Origin: Nocardioides sp.
GTDB lineage: Bacteria > Actinomycetota > Actinomycetes > Propionibacteriales > Nocardioidaceae
Length of the DNA stretch: 64,000 bases
Assembly: GCF_030019515.1 (NCBI RefSeq)
Contig: NZ_JASEEQ010000012.1
Span: 62,001 to 126,000 of the forward strand
Direction: 5' to 3'
A program made the position numbers and the translations under genes. Below, piece by piece: positions 6,385-14,091 of the stretch (position 1 is the stretch's first letter; every line of letters starts with the position of its first letter). A model generated the notes under the pieces. The model was not told the DNA's origin and did not search any database. It was given only the letters and a program-made list of their open reading frames with translations.

Positions 6385-8244
6385 TCAGGAGCCGAGGCGG
6401 GCGCGCAGGCCGTCCAACTCGGTCCAGAGCACGGCGGGGAGGTCCTCGCCGAACTTCTCGAACCACTCCTGGATCTGGGGGATCTCGGCCTGCCACTCCT
6501 CCGGGTCGACCGCGAGCGCCGCGGCGAGGTCGTCGGCCGACAGGTCCAAGCCGTCGGTGTCGAGCGACTCCGGCGTCGGGACGTAGCCGATCGGGGTCTC
6601 CACGGCCGCGGCCTGGCCCTCGATCCGCTCGACGACCCACTTCAGCACTCGGCTGTTCTCGCCGAAGCCCGGCCACAGGAAGCCGCCGTCCTGCCCAGAA
6701 TCCAGCTGAGCGCGACGGAACCAGTTGACGTAGAAGATCCGCGGGAGCTTGGCGGCGTCGTTGTCCTTGCCGATGGTGATCCAGTGGTTGAAGTAGTCGC
6801 CCGCGTTGTAGCCGATGAACGGCAGCATCGCCATCGGGTCGCGCCGCACCACGCCGACCGCGCCGACGGCGGCGGCCGTCGTCTCGGAGGAGAGGGTCGC
6901 GCCGAGGAACGTCCCGTGGGTCCAGTCGCGGGCCTCGTAGACCAGCGGGACCGTGGTCTTGCGTCGCCCGCCGAAGAGGATCGCGTCGATCGGTACGCCG
7001 CGCGGGTCGTCGTACTCCGCTGCGAGGATGTCGCACTGCTTGATCGGGGTGCAGTAGCGGCTGTTGGGGTGGCTGGACAGCTCCTCGGACTCCGGGGTCC
7101 AGGGCTCGCCCTTCCAGGAGGTGGCGCGGGCCGGCGGGTTCTCCAGGCCCTCCCACCACACGTCGCCGTCCTCGGTGAGCGCGACGTTGGTGAAGACCGA
7201 GTTGCCCTTGTTGATGGTCGTCATCGCGTTCGGGTTGGTGTGTTCGTTGGTGCCCGGCGCGACGCCGAAGAAGCCGTACTCGGGGTTGACCGCCCACAGC
7301 CGGCCGTCCTCGCCGATCCGCATCCAGGCGATGTCGTCGCCGAGGGTCTCGACCGTCCAGCCCGGGATGGTCGGCTGGAGCATCGCGAGGTTGGTCTTGC
7401 CGCACGCACTCGGGAACGCAGCCGCGACGTACTTCACCGTGCCCTGCGGCGAGGTGAGCTTGAGGATCAGCATGTGCTCGGCGAGCCAGCCCTCGTCGCG
7501 GGCCATCACGCTGGCGATGCGCAGCGCGTAGCACTTCTTGCCCAGCAGCGCGTTGCCGCCGTAGCCGGAGCCGTAGGACCAGATCGCGCGCTCCTCGGGG
7601 AACTGCACGATGTACTTGGTGTCGTTGCACGGCCACACGACGTCCGCCTCGCCGGGCTCGAGCGGGTGGCCCACCGAGTGCAGCGCCGGCACGAAGTCCG
7701 CCTCGAGCTCCTCCATCCGCGCCAGCACGTGGCTGCCCATCCGGGCCATCACCCGCATCGACGCGGTGACGTAGGCGGAGTCGGTGATCTCGACGCCGAA
7801 CATCGGCTTCTCGGCGTCCAGGTGGCCCATCACGAACGGGATGACGTACATGGTCCGGCCGCGCATGCACCCCCGGTAGAGGTCGCGCATCAGCGCCTTC
7901 ATCTCCTGCGGGTCCATCCAGTTGTTGGTCGGCCCCGCATCCCGCTCGTCCACCGAGCAGATGAAGGTGCGGTCCTCGACGCGCGCGACGTCGATCGGGT
8001 CGGAGGCGGCGTGGAAGGAGTTCGGCTTGAGCGCCGGGTTCAGCCGGGTGAACGTCCCGGTCGACACCAGGGCGTCGGTGAGGACGGCCCACTCCTCGTC
8101 CGAGCCGGTGCACCAGTGGATGCGGTCCGGCCGGGTCAGCTCCGCGACCTCGGTGACGAAGTCGAGGATGCCCGGGTGGCTGGTCGGCGGACCCGACACC
8201 TCGGTCGTGGGCGTGGTGATCGGAGCCTGTGTCTCGGCGGTCAT
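6385..8244 (-). CDS. pckG: Phosphoenolpyruvate carboxykinase (GTP)
   Basis: A 619-aa cytosolic enzyme converting oxaloacetate and GTP to phosphoenolpyruvate, CO2 and GDP, the first committed step of gluconeogenesis. The GTP-PEPCK P-loop with its hyper-reactive cysteine is present ([13 protein letters not shown], Cys281). Other family blocks are [60 protein letters not shown] and FNHWITIGK. Length is normal for the family. The ATG at 8244 with GAGAGGGA upstream is preferred over in-frame codons further 5'. Monocistronic, with its own terminator and a 430-bp leader region shared only with a tRNA. Confidence 0.97.
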   Translation of the reverse strand: MTAETQAPITTPTTEVSGPPTSHPGILDFVTEVAELTRPDRIHWCTGSDEEWAVLTDALVSTGTFTRLNPALKPNSFHAASDPIDVARVEDRTFICSVDERDAGPTNNWMDPQEMKALMRDLYRGCMRGRTMYVIPFVMGHLDAEKPMFGVEITDSAYVTASMRVMARMGSHVLARMEELEADFVPALHSVGHPLEPGEADVVWPCNDTKYIVQFPEERAIWSYGSGYGGNALLGKKCYALRIASVMARDEGWLAEHMLILKLTSPQGTVKYVAAAFPSACGKTNLAMLQPTIPGWTVETLGDDIAWMRIGEDGRLWAVNPEYGFFGVAPGTNEHTNPNAMTTINKGNSVFTNVALTEDGDVWWEGLENPPARATSWKGEPWTPESEELSSHPNSRYCTPIKQCDILAAEYDDPRGVPIDAILFGGRRKTTVPLVYEARDWTHGTFLGATLSSETTAAAVGAVGVVRRDPMAMLPFIGYNAGDYFNHWITIGKDNDAAKLPRIFYVNWFRRAQLDSGQDGGFLWPGFGENSRVLKWVVERIEGQAAAVETPIGYVPTPESLDTDGLDLSADDLAAALAVDPEEWQAEIPQIQEWFEKFGEDLPAVLWTELDGLRARLGS

Positions 8245-8674
8245 TGCCTGGTTCCCTCTCGCGGATTCGCGGTGGCCGTCCGAGGAGTCGGGGCCTCCGG
8301 CCGTCGACACGGTCGACGGGCTGTCGTGGAGTCGGTCTGGATCGCTCGGCGTCGTTGGCGGCGACATCGTGTGCCCGGGAGCCGACGGTGGACCGACGTC
8401 GGGGGCCCGGGGTGCGGCGACAGTACCCGTGCCGATCACGGGCAGCACATTGGATCGTTCAACGCCCCGTGGGCCGGATCACAGCGTCGGCCGAGGAGTA
8501 CGAATCAGGCTCTGTTGAGCCTTTTCGGGATCAAAGTCTGACCTCATCGAGGTCGTGTTCCGAGGCCCGCGGCGGGACCCGCCGACCGGTCTCCGAACCG
8601 GGGTCGGCACCGATTTCAGCCGTGACCGAGCGGTCGGCTATCCTCGTCGGGTCGCTCACCCCGGTGTGCGGCGA
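8245..8674. promoter_or_regulatory. Intergenic region between pckG and tRNA-Arg
   Basis: No gene is supported in these 430 bases. They must hold the pckG promoter (minus) and the tRNA-Arg promoter (plus). A small hairpin AGGCTC-TGTT-GAGCCT at 8507-8522, followed by a T run, may end stray plus-strand transcription. No convincing -35/-10 pair was picked. Confidence 0.5.
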
Positions 8675-8747
8675 GCGCCCGTAGCTCAACGGATAGAGCA
8701 TCTGACTACGGATCAGAAGGTTTGGGGTTCGAATCCCTACGGGCGCG
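8675..8747 (+). tRNA. tRNA-Arg(ACG), host gene reconstituted by prophage attL
   Basis: Acceptor GCGCCCG pairs with CGGGCGC, with discriminator G. The anticodon stem CTGA/TCAG encloses CTACGGA (anticodon ACG), and the T-loop is TTCGAAT. The bases from 8712 onward belong to the 37-bp attachment core that is repeated at 52274-52310, so the prophage restores the 3' half of the gene. Confidence 0.97.
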
Positions 8748-9056
8748 CAGCTGGTCCCGGCCCTCCGAGACCGCGAACATGGAGCCTCCGCCAGGCGCAA
8801 CCCGGCGGGGGCTCCTGTCATTTGTCAGCCCGAGCAGGTACTCGATCGACGTGCCGAGCACATCAGCGAACGCCGGCAGCTCGTCGACGTTGACCGGCTT
8901 GATCCCGGCCTCGCGGTCGGAGACCGCCGTGCGGGAGAGACCCACCTGACGGGCCAGCTGAGTCTGGTTGAGACCAGCCTCAGCGCGCAGGCCGCGGATG
9001 CGTGCCGCGGCGACGGAGCTGAGAGACCGGACGCTCTCGGCGGCTGTTGAGGTCAT
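8706..9056 (-). CDS. XRE-family prophage repressor, truncated by integration
   Basis: A 116-aa protein with a Cro/C1-type helix-turn-helix (about residues 17-77: RIRGLRAEAGLNQTQLARQV, GLSRTAVSDREAGI). It is divergent from a Cro-like gene, as expected of an immunity repressor. The C-terminal codons cross the attachment core, reading RARRDSNPKPSD, and the frame stops at a TAG that lies in the host tRNA. In the excised phage circle the same frame passes through the core and continues in 52273-52043, giving 191 aa. The integrated form is therefore a C-terminally shortened repressor. Repressor function is inferred from position and domain. Confidence 0.88.
   Translation of the reverse strand: MTSTAAESVRSLSSVAAARIRGLRAEAGLNQTQLARQVGLSRTAVSDREAGIKPVNVDELPAFADVLGTSIEYLLGLTNDRSPRRVAPGGGSMFAVSEGRDQLRARRDSNPKPSDP
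8712..8748. other. attL (37-bp core in tRNA-Arg)
   Basis: The 37 bases are identical to 52274-52310 and diverge immediately on both sides. The core spans the anticodon-arm 3' side, variable region, T-arm and acceptor 3' strand of tRNA-Arg(ACG). Confidence 0.95.
8781..8815 (+). terminator. Phage-supplied terminator after tRNA-Arg
   Basis: GGAGCCTCCGCC (8781-8792) pairs over 12 bp (one G-T) with GGCGGGGGCTCC (8804-8815), followed by TGTCATTTGTC. It lies inside the antisense repressor reading frame, 34 bp past the tRNA, and may replace the host terminator that integration moved to 52331-52368. Confidence 0.6.
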
Positions 9057-9180
9057 ACCCGCACGCTACCGGATAACCCGGCACCCCGCGACGCCTTGAC
9101 TCGGAATTCCCCAATTTGCGACACGCTGATGCGCGGCCCCTTCCCACAATCTGCCGGATATTCCTGCAATCGTCGCCGTC
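9057..9180. promoter_or_regulatory. Repressor/Cro divergent switch region
   Basis: The 124-bp gap between divergent repressor and Cro-like genes. A near-identical decamer occurs twice: CTACCGGATA (9066-9075) and CTGCCGGATA (9151-9160), one near each start codon. A TTGACT at 9096 is a possible -35 for rightward transcription. The region contains an AATTCCCCAATTT stretch that is AT-rich for this genome. Operator identity is inferred. Confidence 0.6.
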
Positions 9181-9414
9181 ATGCCGCAAGTCACCGACCA
9201 GGAGGCGATCGCCGCGAACGTCCGCGCCGCCAAGGCGCGCCGGCGTGTCACCGACGCTGACATCGCGAACGCCATCGGCGCATCCCGCTCCGCGATCAAC
9301 GACCGGATGAACGGCCGCGCCAAGTTCCAGATCGACGAGCTCCAGCGCATCGCCGCCTTCCTCGACGTCCCGCTCGAGCAGCTGCTCGCACCGGCCGAGG
9401 CGGCGGTCTCCTGA
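9181..9414 (+). CDS. Cro-like XRE DNA-binding protein
   Basis: A 77-aa protein that is almost entirely one helix-turn-helix domain (VTDADIANAIGASRSAINDR followed by LQRIAAFLDVPLEQLL). It is the first gene rightward from the switch region, opposite the repressor, so it is the expected Cro-type regulator of early transcription. It overlaps the next start (TGATG). Confidence 0.82.
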   Translation: MPQVTDQEAIAANVRAAKARRRVTDADIANAIGASRSAINDRMNGRAKFQIDELQRIAAFLDVPLEQLLAPAEAAVS

Positions 9415-9782
9415 TGCGTGGGAACTGGCGAGCCGCGCCCGACGGCGGCGTGAACTTCGTACTCGACCCCGACCACGAGGACGAGGTCACCTACGAGCAG
9501 ATCCTCAGCACCCTGGTCGAGGTACGTCGCCGGTCGCTCGCCGACCCAGGAGACCGGGTGATCGGCCCGAGCAACCAGCTCGCCGACAGGCTCGCCGAGG
9601 AGATCGCGAAGATCCTTCCCGACGTCGACCGCGAGCTCGTGTGCCGCGTCGGCCTGCTCCTGCTCTCGCGGGCCGGAGCGATGCTCGTCGAAGGCGTCCC
9701 GCCCACGACGTTCATGAACGTCTCGGCGATCGCGCTGGCCAAGCACGCCGGCCACGTCCCCCCAGGAAACCGCGTCCGATGA
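9414..9782 (+). CDS. Phage early protein of unknown function
   Basis: A 122-aa protein whose ATG overlaps the Cro-like stop and whose stop overlaps the next ATG, so it is translated as part of a coupled chain. It is predicted helical in the second half (LADRLAEEIAKILPDVDREL). No domain recognised. Confidence 0.7.
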   Translation: MRGNWRAAPDGGVNFVLDPDHEDEVTYEQILSTLVEVRRRSLADPGDRVIGPSNQLADRLAEEIAKILPDVDRELVCRVGLLLLSRAGAMLVEGVPPTTFMNVSAIALAKHAGHVPPGNRVR

Positions 9783-10006
9783 CCGGTCTCCTCCTCCAGC
9801 ACCCGTCCGGCGTCAGCGTCTCCATGTGCCGTCGCCGGACGGGCCAAGCCGCGCACACCCGCCGGGCCGCGACCTTCCACCAGCGGTGCACATCGCTGGG
9901 TTCTCGCGTCCCCGGTTCGTCGTGGTCGTGCGCCCGCCACGCGGTGACCCTGGCCTCCCCCGTCCAGGGTCACCGCCTGGCCACCAGCACGAGGCGGCCG
10001 ACGTGA
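9779..10006 (+). CDS. Small Cys/Arg-rich phage protein
   Basis: A 75-aa frame that starts at an ATG overlapping the previous stop (ATGA) and ends at a TGA overlapping the next GTG. The exact start-stop coupling on both sides is the main support. It contains three cysteines and several histidines (MCRRRTGQ, HQRC, WSCARHA), which might bind metal. Composition is close to random for high-GC DNA, so it could be spurious. Confidence 0.5.
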   Translation: MTGLLLQHPSGVSVSMCRRRTGQAAHTRRAATFHQRCTSLGSRVPGSSWSCARHAVTLASPVQGHRLATSTRRPT

Positions 10007-10695
10007 CCATGCCCGCCGCCCTGGTCGCCGCGCGAGCACACGCCGTGCTCGTCGCCCGCCCTCGCTCGTCGGTGTTCCACGCCTACACCGGCCCGATCAC
10101 ACCATCTGGACGTACTTCCCGGGGCGTCCGGCCGGTGTGCGAGGCGCGAACCCGTCCCCTGCTCGTGCTCGAGCGTCTCGCTGCTGCGCTCGACCTCGCA
10201 GGCCGGCGGATCTGCGCACGCTGCTCGGCCCGGCTGTCCGCCACAGCGCGCCGGGCCGAGCAGCCCCCGAACCGTCTCGACGACCGAGCCCGGTTCTTCG
10301 CCGGCCTGAGCATCGACGACCTTCTCGTAGCGGTCGCGATAGCCGGCACCGTCGACGACACCTACGCGGTCGGCCTGGTCGCGAACCAGCTGCACGGCCG
10401 CGTCCCCACCATCACCCGCCACCGACCGGACGACCCGGCCGCGGCCGACCGGTTCGACCTCGAGGTCGCGATCATCCGGCGCCGCGACCACCTCCGCGTC
10501 GCCGGCCTCACCCCCGAGCAGCGGGCGGCCCGCGACGCGGCGCACGCGGCCGAGACCGAACGGTCCCTGCGCGCCCAGGCCGAGCGCCGCAAGGCCGCCG
10601 CGATGGACCGCGCGATCGACAGGGCGAACACAGGCCGCTACCTCACCCGGCGGGACCGCGAGCTCGCCGCGGCCGCCGGCATCGACACCAGCTGA
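10003..10695 (+). CDS. Hypothetical phage early protein
   Basis: A 230-aa protein. The GTG at 10003 overlaps the preceding stop; an ATG two codons later is an alternative. An ICARC cysteine pair near residue 70 could be half of a zinc knuckle. The C-terminal ~70 residues are strongly charged and probably a long helix (AAHAAETERSLRAQAERRKA). No family recognised. Confidence 0.65.
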   Translation: MTMPAALVAARAHAVLVARPRSSVFHAYTGPITPSGRTSRGVRPVCEARTRPLLVLERLAAALDLAGRRICARCSARLSATARRAEQPPNRLDDRARFFAGLSIDDLLVAVAIAGTVDDTYAVGLVANQLHGRVPTITRHRPDDPAAADRFDLEVAIIRRRDHLRVAGLTPEQRAARDAAHAAETERSLRAQAERRKAAAMDRAIDRANTGRYLTRRDRELAAAAGIDTS

Positions 10696-10751
10696 CCCGC
10701 CCGCGACCAGCCGACCTCAACCACTTCGAGACGACAACCAAGGAGCCCCCC

Positions 10752-11192
10752 TTGAAGACACGACACAAGCCCACCGCCGCCCAGCGATACGAGAAGCGCC
10801 TGAAGCGCGCCGAGCTCCGTGCCGCCGCCGCCCGGAAGGTCGAGGCGCTCCGCGAGTGGCGCGCAGCCCGCGCCCAGGCCGCCAACGACAAGGCCCGGGA
10901 AGCCGCCGCGGCCCGCAACGCCCAGCCCCGCGGCGTCGACCGGGTCCCCGCTCACCTGGACGGCAACCCGCTCCAGCGGAACCCGCGGCCCACCAGCGCG
11001 GAGACTCGTCAGCAGCGGCGCCAGGCCGAGCGCCAGGCCGAGCCGAAGCAGCGCGGCGACGAAGTCACCCTCCGCGACCCCACGCCGCACCGGCGTCCCC
11101 CGCGCCGCAGGTTCATGCCCGCCGCCGAGGCCCGCTGCCTCGAGCGGGCCCGCAAGCAGTGGCTCGCCGCGCAGGACGGACCGAAGTCGTGA
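10752..11192 (+). CDS. Basic, Arg/Gln-rich hypothetical protein
   Basis: A 146-aa highly basic protein (KTRHKPTAAQRYEKRLKRAE at the start). The TTG at 10752 is preceded by AGGAG and follows a short gap; it is chosen because the upstream frame is an out-of-frame shadow. The charge suggests nucleic-acid binding, but no domain is evident. Its stop overlaps the next GTG. Confidence 0.6.
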   Translation: MKTRHKPTAAQRYEKRLKRAELRAAAARKVEALREWRAARAQAANDKAREAAAARNAQPRGVDRVPAHLDGNPLQRNPRPTSAETRQQRRQAERQAEPKQRGDEVTLRDPTPHRRPPRRRFMPAAEARCLERARKQWLAAQDGPKS

Positions 11193-11476
11193 CCAGCCGC
11201 CCGTTCTTCTCCCCGTGGTGGGACGACGCCATCACCCTGGCTCGCGCGCTCGCCGACCAGACCATGCTGCGGCACAAGGTCACGGCCGTCCGCGACACCG
11301 TCGAGGGCGAGGTCGTGATCGTCGGCTGGCTGGTCGACCTCGCGGACGGCGAGCACCGCCGTGCCGCCGCCACGGTGGACGCCGAGTTCTGGGCGATCGT
11401 CGGCACCCCGGCTGAGCGCCGGTCTCACCTGGACAAGACGATCGCCGGCGCCTCCTCACCGGAGCCGGCCCCGTGA
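11189..11476 (+). CDS. Hypothetical phage protein
   Basis: A 95-aa protein starting with VTSRPFFSPWWDDAITLARA. GTG start overlapping the preceding TGA, stop overlapping the next GTG. It has an alternating strand pattern in the middle (EVVIVGWLVDLADGEHRR). No family recognised. Confidence 0.65.
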   Translation: MTSRPFFSPWWDDAITLARALADQTMLRHKVTAVRDTVEGEVVIVGWLVDLADGEHRRAAATVDAEFWAIVGTPAERRSHLDKTIAGASSPEPAP

Positions 11477-11964
11477 CCGCCACCGCGGTAGAGACCGCGC
11501 CGATCACGCGGGCCCGCGCCAGCGAGCTGATCGCGGAGGCGTGCGCGCTGCGTGACGCCGGCATGGCCCAGGCCGAGGAGAACGCCTCGGACTGGGACAA
11601 GGCGCTGTACGACCAGGCGATTGGCTGGATGGCGCAGACGGGGCAGCCGTTCTCCGCGAACGACATCCGCGACCTGCTCCCGCCCGACATCAACTGCCGC
11701 GGCCTCGCCGGCGGCCGGTTCTCCGCGGCCTACACGCGCCAGGAGATCCGGCCCGTGGGGGAGCGGTCCTCGCTCAAGCCGAACACCCACAACAAGCGGA
11801 TCAACGTGTGGGTCGGCGCGTGGGTCGACGACACGCAGTCGCCGCCGGTGCCTGCCGGTTCCGTGTCCGGCGACGTCGCCGACGACGACTGCTGCCCGTC
11901 CCCGCGGCCGCCGGTACCCCAGACCCGGGACCGCGATGCCCACATCTCCAAGGGAGTCCGCTGA
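11473..11964 (+). CDS. Hypothetical phage protein
   Basis: A 163-aa protein. The first ~115 residues look folded ([20 protein letters not shown], then [19 protein letters not shown]), reminiscent of a small helical DNA-binding domain. The last ~40 residues are Pro/Asp/Ser-rich and probably disordered. It is coupled to both neighbours by overlapping codons. Confidence 0.65.
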   Translation: MTATAVETAPITRARASELIAEACALRDAGMAQAEENASDWDKALYDQAIGWMAQTGQPFSANDIRDLLPPDINCRGLAGGRFSAAYTRQEIRPVGERSSLKPNTHNKRINVWVGAWVDDTQSPPVPAGSVSGDVADDDCCPSPRPPVPQTRDRDAHISKGVR

Positions 11965-13079
11965 TGAGGTTCGATGCCCCCACCCTGGCCCACGCGTGGC
12001 TCGCGGTCGCGAACGCCGCCGGCACCGAAAAGCTGTTCCCGCTGACGTTCAAGACGGTCGCGATCGAGGAGTACGACGCCGGCGTCCGGCTCATCGCCAC
12101 GGACCGCCACACCATGCTCCTGACCGCCTGGGTCCCCGAGCTGCGCGAGTGGGCCAACGAGCCCGAGATCTCCGAGCTCCCCCTGCGCACCGTGGTCGCC
12201 GCGGACACCGACGGCCGCGGCCGGTCCATGCTCGGCTACCTGGTCTCGCTCGCGAACCGCTACCCGCCCGAGGAGTACGTCGAGGGCCAGGTCGAGGCCG
12301 AGCTGATCTTCGACGTCCGCCTCCCGGCCGGCCAGCAGGGCACCCAGGCGACCCTCGAGGGGATGGAGCCGACGTTCTGCGTCATCGACTCCAAGGACGT
12401 CGAGCGGGTCTACCTGCCTGTCGTCGAGGCCGACTACGTGGACTGGCGCCGCGCCCTGGACGCCTTCACCCCCGGCACCACCCGCCGGGTCCTCATCGAC
12501 CCGTCGGTCGCCGAGCGGCTCGGGAAGGTCGCCAAGCACGCACCCGGCCCCATCCAGTGGACGTTCTCCACCGCCCGCGGCGCCGCCCTGGTCGTGTTCA
12601 CCAAGAGCGACCCCGAGGTCCGCGGCCTGGTGCTGCCGGTGCCCCCGGAGAACCCTGACGAGCAGGAGTGCTCGACGTGCGCCGAGGGCGGGTTCTGCCT
12701 ACGCCACGCGGCCGGCGTCATCACCGCCGGCGACGTTCCATCGAACGTCACCAAGCTCCCGACCAGCGTCACGTTCACCAAGGACGACGTCCCGAAGCTC
12801 GCCGCGATCGCGGATGCGCTGAAGGGCGGCGACGTCGACCTCTACCGGCAGGCCGCCGAGCTCGTGGTCTCCACGCAGTTCGGGTCCGCGTCGATGCTCC
12901 AGCGCAAGCTCCGGGTCGGGTTCGCGAAGGCCGGCGCGATCATGGACGAGCTCGAGGCCCAGGGCATCGTCGGCCCCTCCGACGGCCCCAGGGCTCGCGA
13001 TGTGCTCGTGCGCCCGGACCAGCTCGAGGAGGTCCTGGACGCGGCGTGGCCACGCCATGACCCCGCCGGGGGCACCTGA
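11964..13079 (+). CDS. DnaN-like sliding-clamp protein fused to FtsK-gamma winged helix
   Basis: A 371-aa protein. Residues 1-235 have features of the DNA polymerase III beta clamp: [20 protein letters not shown] near the start and a terminal RGLVLPV similar to the clamp C-terminus. A short cysteine-containing linker ([13 protein letters not shown]) follows. Residues about 270-345 match the FtsK-gamma winged helix ([20 protein letters not shown] then [17 protein letters not shown]), the domain by which FtsK reads KOPS motifs. A clamp-like body with a sequence-reading tail suggests a replication accessory factor. The clamp assignment is from pattern memory and weaker than the FtsK-gamma one. 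Confidence 0.72.
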   Translation: MRFDAPTLAHAWLAVANAAGTEKLFPLTFKTVAIEEYDAGVRLIATDRHTMLLTAWVPELREWANEPEISELPLRTVVAADTDGRGRSMLGYLVSLANRYPPEEYVEGQVEAELIFDVRLPAGQQGTQATLEGMEPTFCVIDSKDVERVYLPVVEADYVDWRRALDAFTPGTTRRVLIDPSVAERLGKVAKHAPGPIQWTFSTARGAALVVFTKSDPEVRGLVLPVPPENPDEQECSTCAEGGFCLRHAAGVITAGDVPSNVTKLPTSVTFTKDDVPKLAAIADALKGGDVDLYRQAAELVVSTQFGSASMLQRKLRVGFAKAGAIMDELEAQGIVGPSDGPRARDVLVRPDQLEEVLDAAWPRHDPAGGT

Positions 13080-13432
13080 TGGTCACCGGGCGCACCACCA
13101 GGAACCGGCGGACCCGTGGGCGGCTGATCCGCTGCCACGGCTGCCACTTCCCGATCAAGTGGTTCCGGTACGGCGTCCGGGGCGGCTGGCGCAAGTACGA
13201 GCCCGCCCCGGTCGACGGCCGCACCCACGCCGGCGCGCCCGCACACCCCGTCGAGGGCATCCGCGCCTGGCCCGTCCGCGACCTGGTCGAGGACCTCATG
13301 GTCCGCCGCCGGATCGGGTGGGCCGAGGCCGAGGACGAGGTCTACGCGATGCCCTGGCACGTCCCCCACGTCTGTCCGCCCGCCGGCGCGGCACCGATCA
13401 CCAACTTCGAGACCCGGAAGGACCCCCAGTGA
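13079..13432 (+). CDS. Small phage protein with CxxC motif
   Basis: A 117-aa protein with IRCHGCHFPIKWFRYG near residue 18, a possible half zinc ribbon, and a helical EDLMVRRRIGWAEAEDEVYA segment. It lies between the clamp-like gene and the initiator-like gene, overlapping both by one to four bases, so probably belongs to the replication module. Confidence 0.65.
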   Translation: MVTGRTTRNRRTRGRLIRCHGCHFPIKWFRYGVRGGWRKYEPAPVDGRTHAGAPAHPVEGIRAWPVRDLVEDLMVRRRIGWAEAEDEVYAMPWHVPHVCPPAGAAPITNFETRKDPQ

Positions 13433-14091
13433 GCGTCGAGGCGATGGCGGTCGTGCTGCATCACAGCCTGGCCGCAGGGACCGAGAAGGTCGTCATGATC
13501 GGCATCGCCAACCACGACGGCGACGGCGGCGCCTACCCCAGCGTCGCGACGCTCGCGAAGTACGCCCGCGTCACCGAGCGCACCGTCCAGCGCGCCATCA
13601 ACCACCTCCAGCTGCCCAAGGGCGAGCACTGCGCCACGAGCTGCTGCCCCAAGCCCAAGCCCGGCCTCGGGGAGCTCCAGGTCGAGCTCCAGCAGGGCGG
13701 CGACCGGGACACACCCGAGCACCTGCGAGCGAACCTCTACAAGATCCTCGTGCGTTGCCCGGACGACTGCGACGGCACGACCCAGCACCGCTCGAAGAGT
13801 TATCCACAGGGCCGGGGACGAAAGGCCCGGGACCGGGTGACACAGATGTCACCGGGTGACATAGATGTCACCCCCTCCGGTGACACAGATGTCACCCCAC
13901 CGGGTGACACAGATGTCACCCAAACCATCCCTACCAACCGTCCCCACAACCGGCCCTCTCCTCGTTCTTCTGCTTCAGTAACTGGTCCGCGCGCGCGAGA
14001 GCTCGAGCAGGCCAACCAGCACGCCTCTGCTGCCCGCGCCGAGATCGCACGTCGCCGCCGCGACGCCCAGACCGCCCGGAGCGCGTCGTGA
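13429..14091 (+). CDS. Replication initiator-like HTH protein containing iterons
   Basis: A 220-aa protein. The first ~60 residues form a helix-turn-helix of the type found in phage and plasmid replication initiators (GGAYPSVATLAKYARVTERT VQRAINHL, split here). The gene body contains a DnaA box and four palindromic iterons, so residues about 135-165 encode a repeated DVTPxGDT pattern. An origin embedded in the initiator gene is the lambda O arrangement. The C-terminal third is Arg/Ala-rich. Function as initiator is inferred from domain, iterons and position. Confidence 0.72.
   Translation: MSVEAMAVVLHHSLAAGTEKVVMIGIANHDGDGGAYPSVATLAKYARVTERTVQRAINHLQLPKGEHCATSCCPKPKPGLGELQVELQQGGDRDTPEHLRANLYKILVRCPDDCDGTTQHRSKSYPQGRGRKARDRVTQMSPGDIDVTPSGDTDVTPPGDTDVTQTIPTNRPHNRPSPRSSASVTGPRARELEQANQHASAARAEIARRRRDAQTARSAS
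13800..13920. other. Candidate phage replication origin: DnaA box plus four iterons
   Basis: TTATCCACA (13800-13808) is a perfect DnaA box. It is followed by four copies of GGTGACAYAGATGTCACC at 13836, 13855, 13879 and 13903 (spacings 19, 24, 24), each a palindrome with 7-bp arms GGTGACA/TGTCACC. A comparatively AT-richer, Pro-coding stretch follows. All lies within the initiator-like gene. Confidence 0.75.

Noticed and set aside
6098..8113. 671-codon minus-strand frame overlapping pckG in another phase
   Set aside because: pckG has complete family motifs; the alternative is His/Arg-rich noise.
13836..13920. Tandem repeats considered as a CRISPR array
   Set aside because: Repeats are palindromic, spacers are only 1-6 bases, and the array lies inside a coding gene; iterons fit better.
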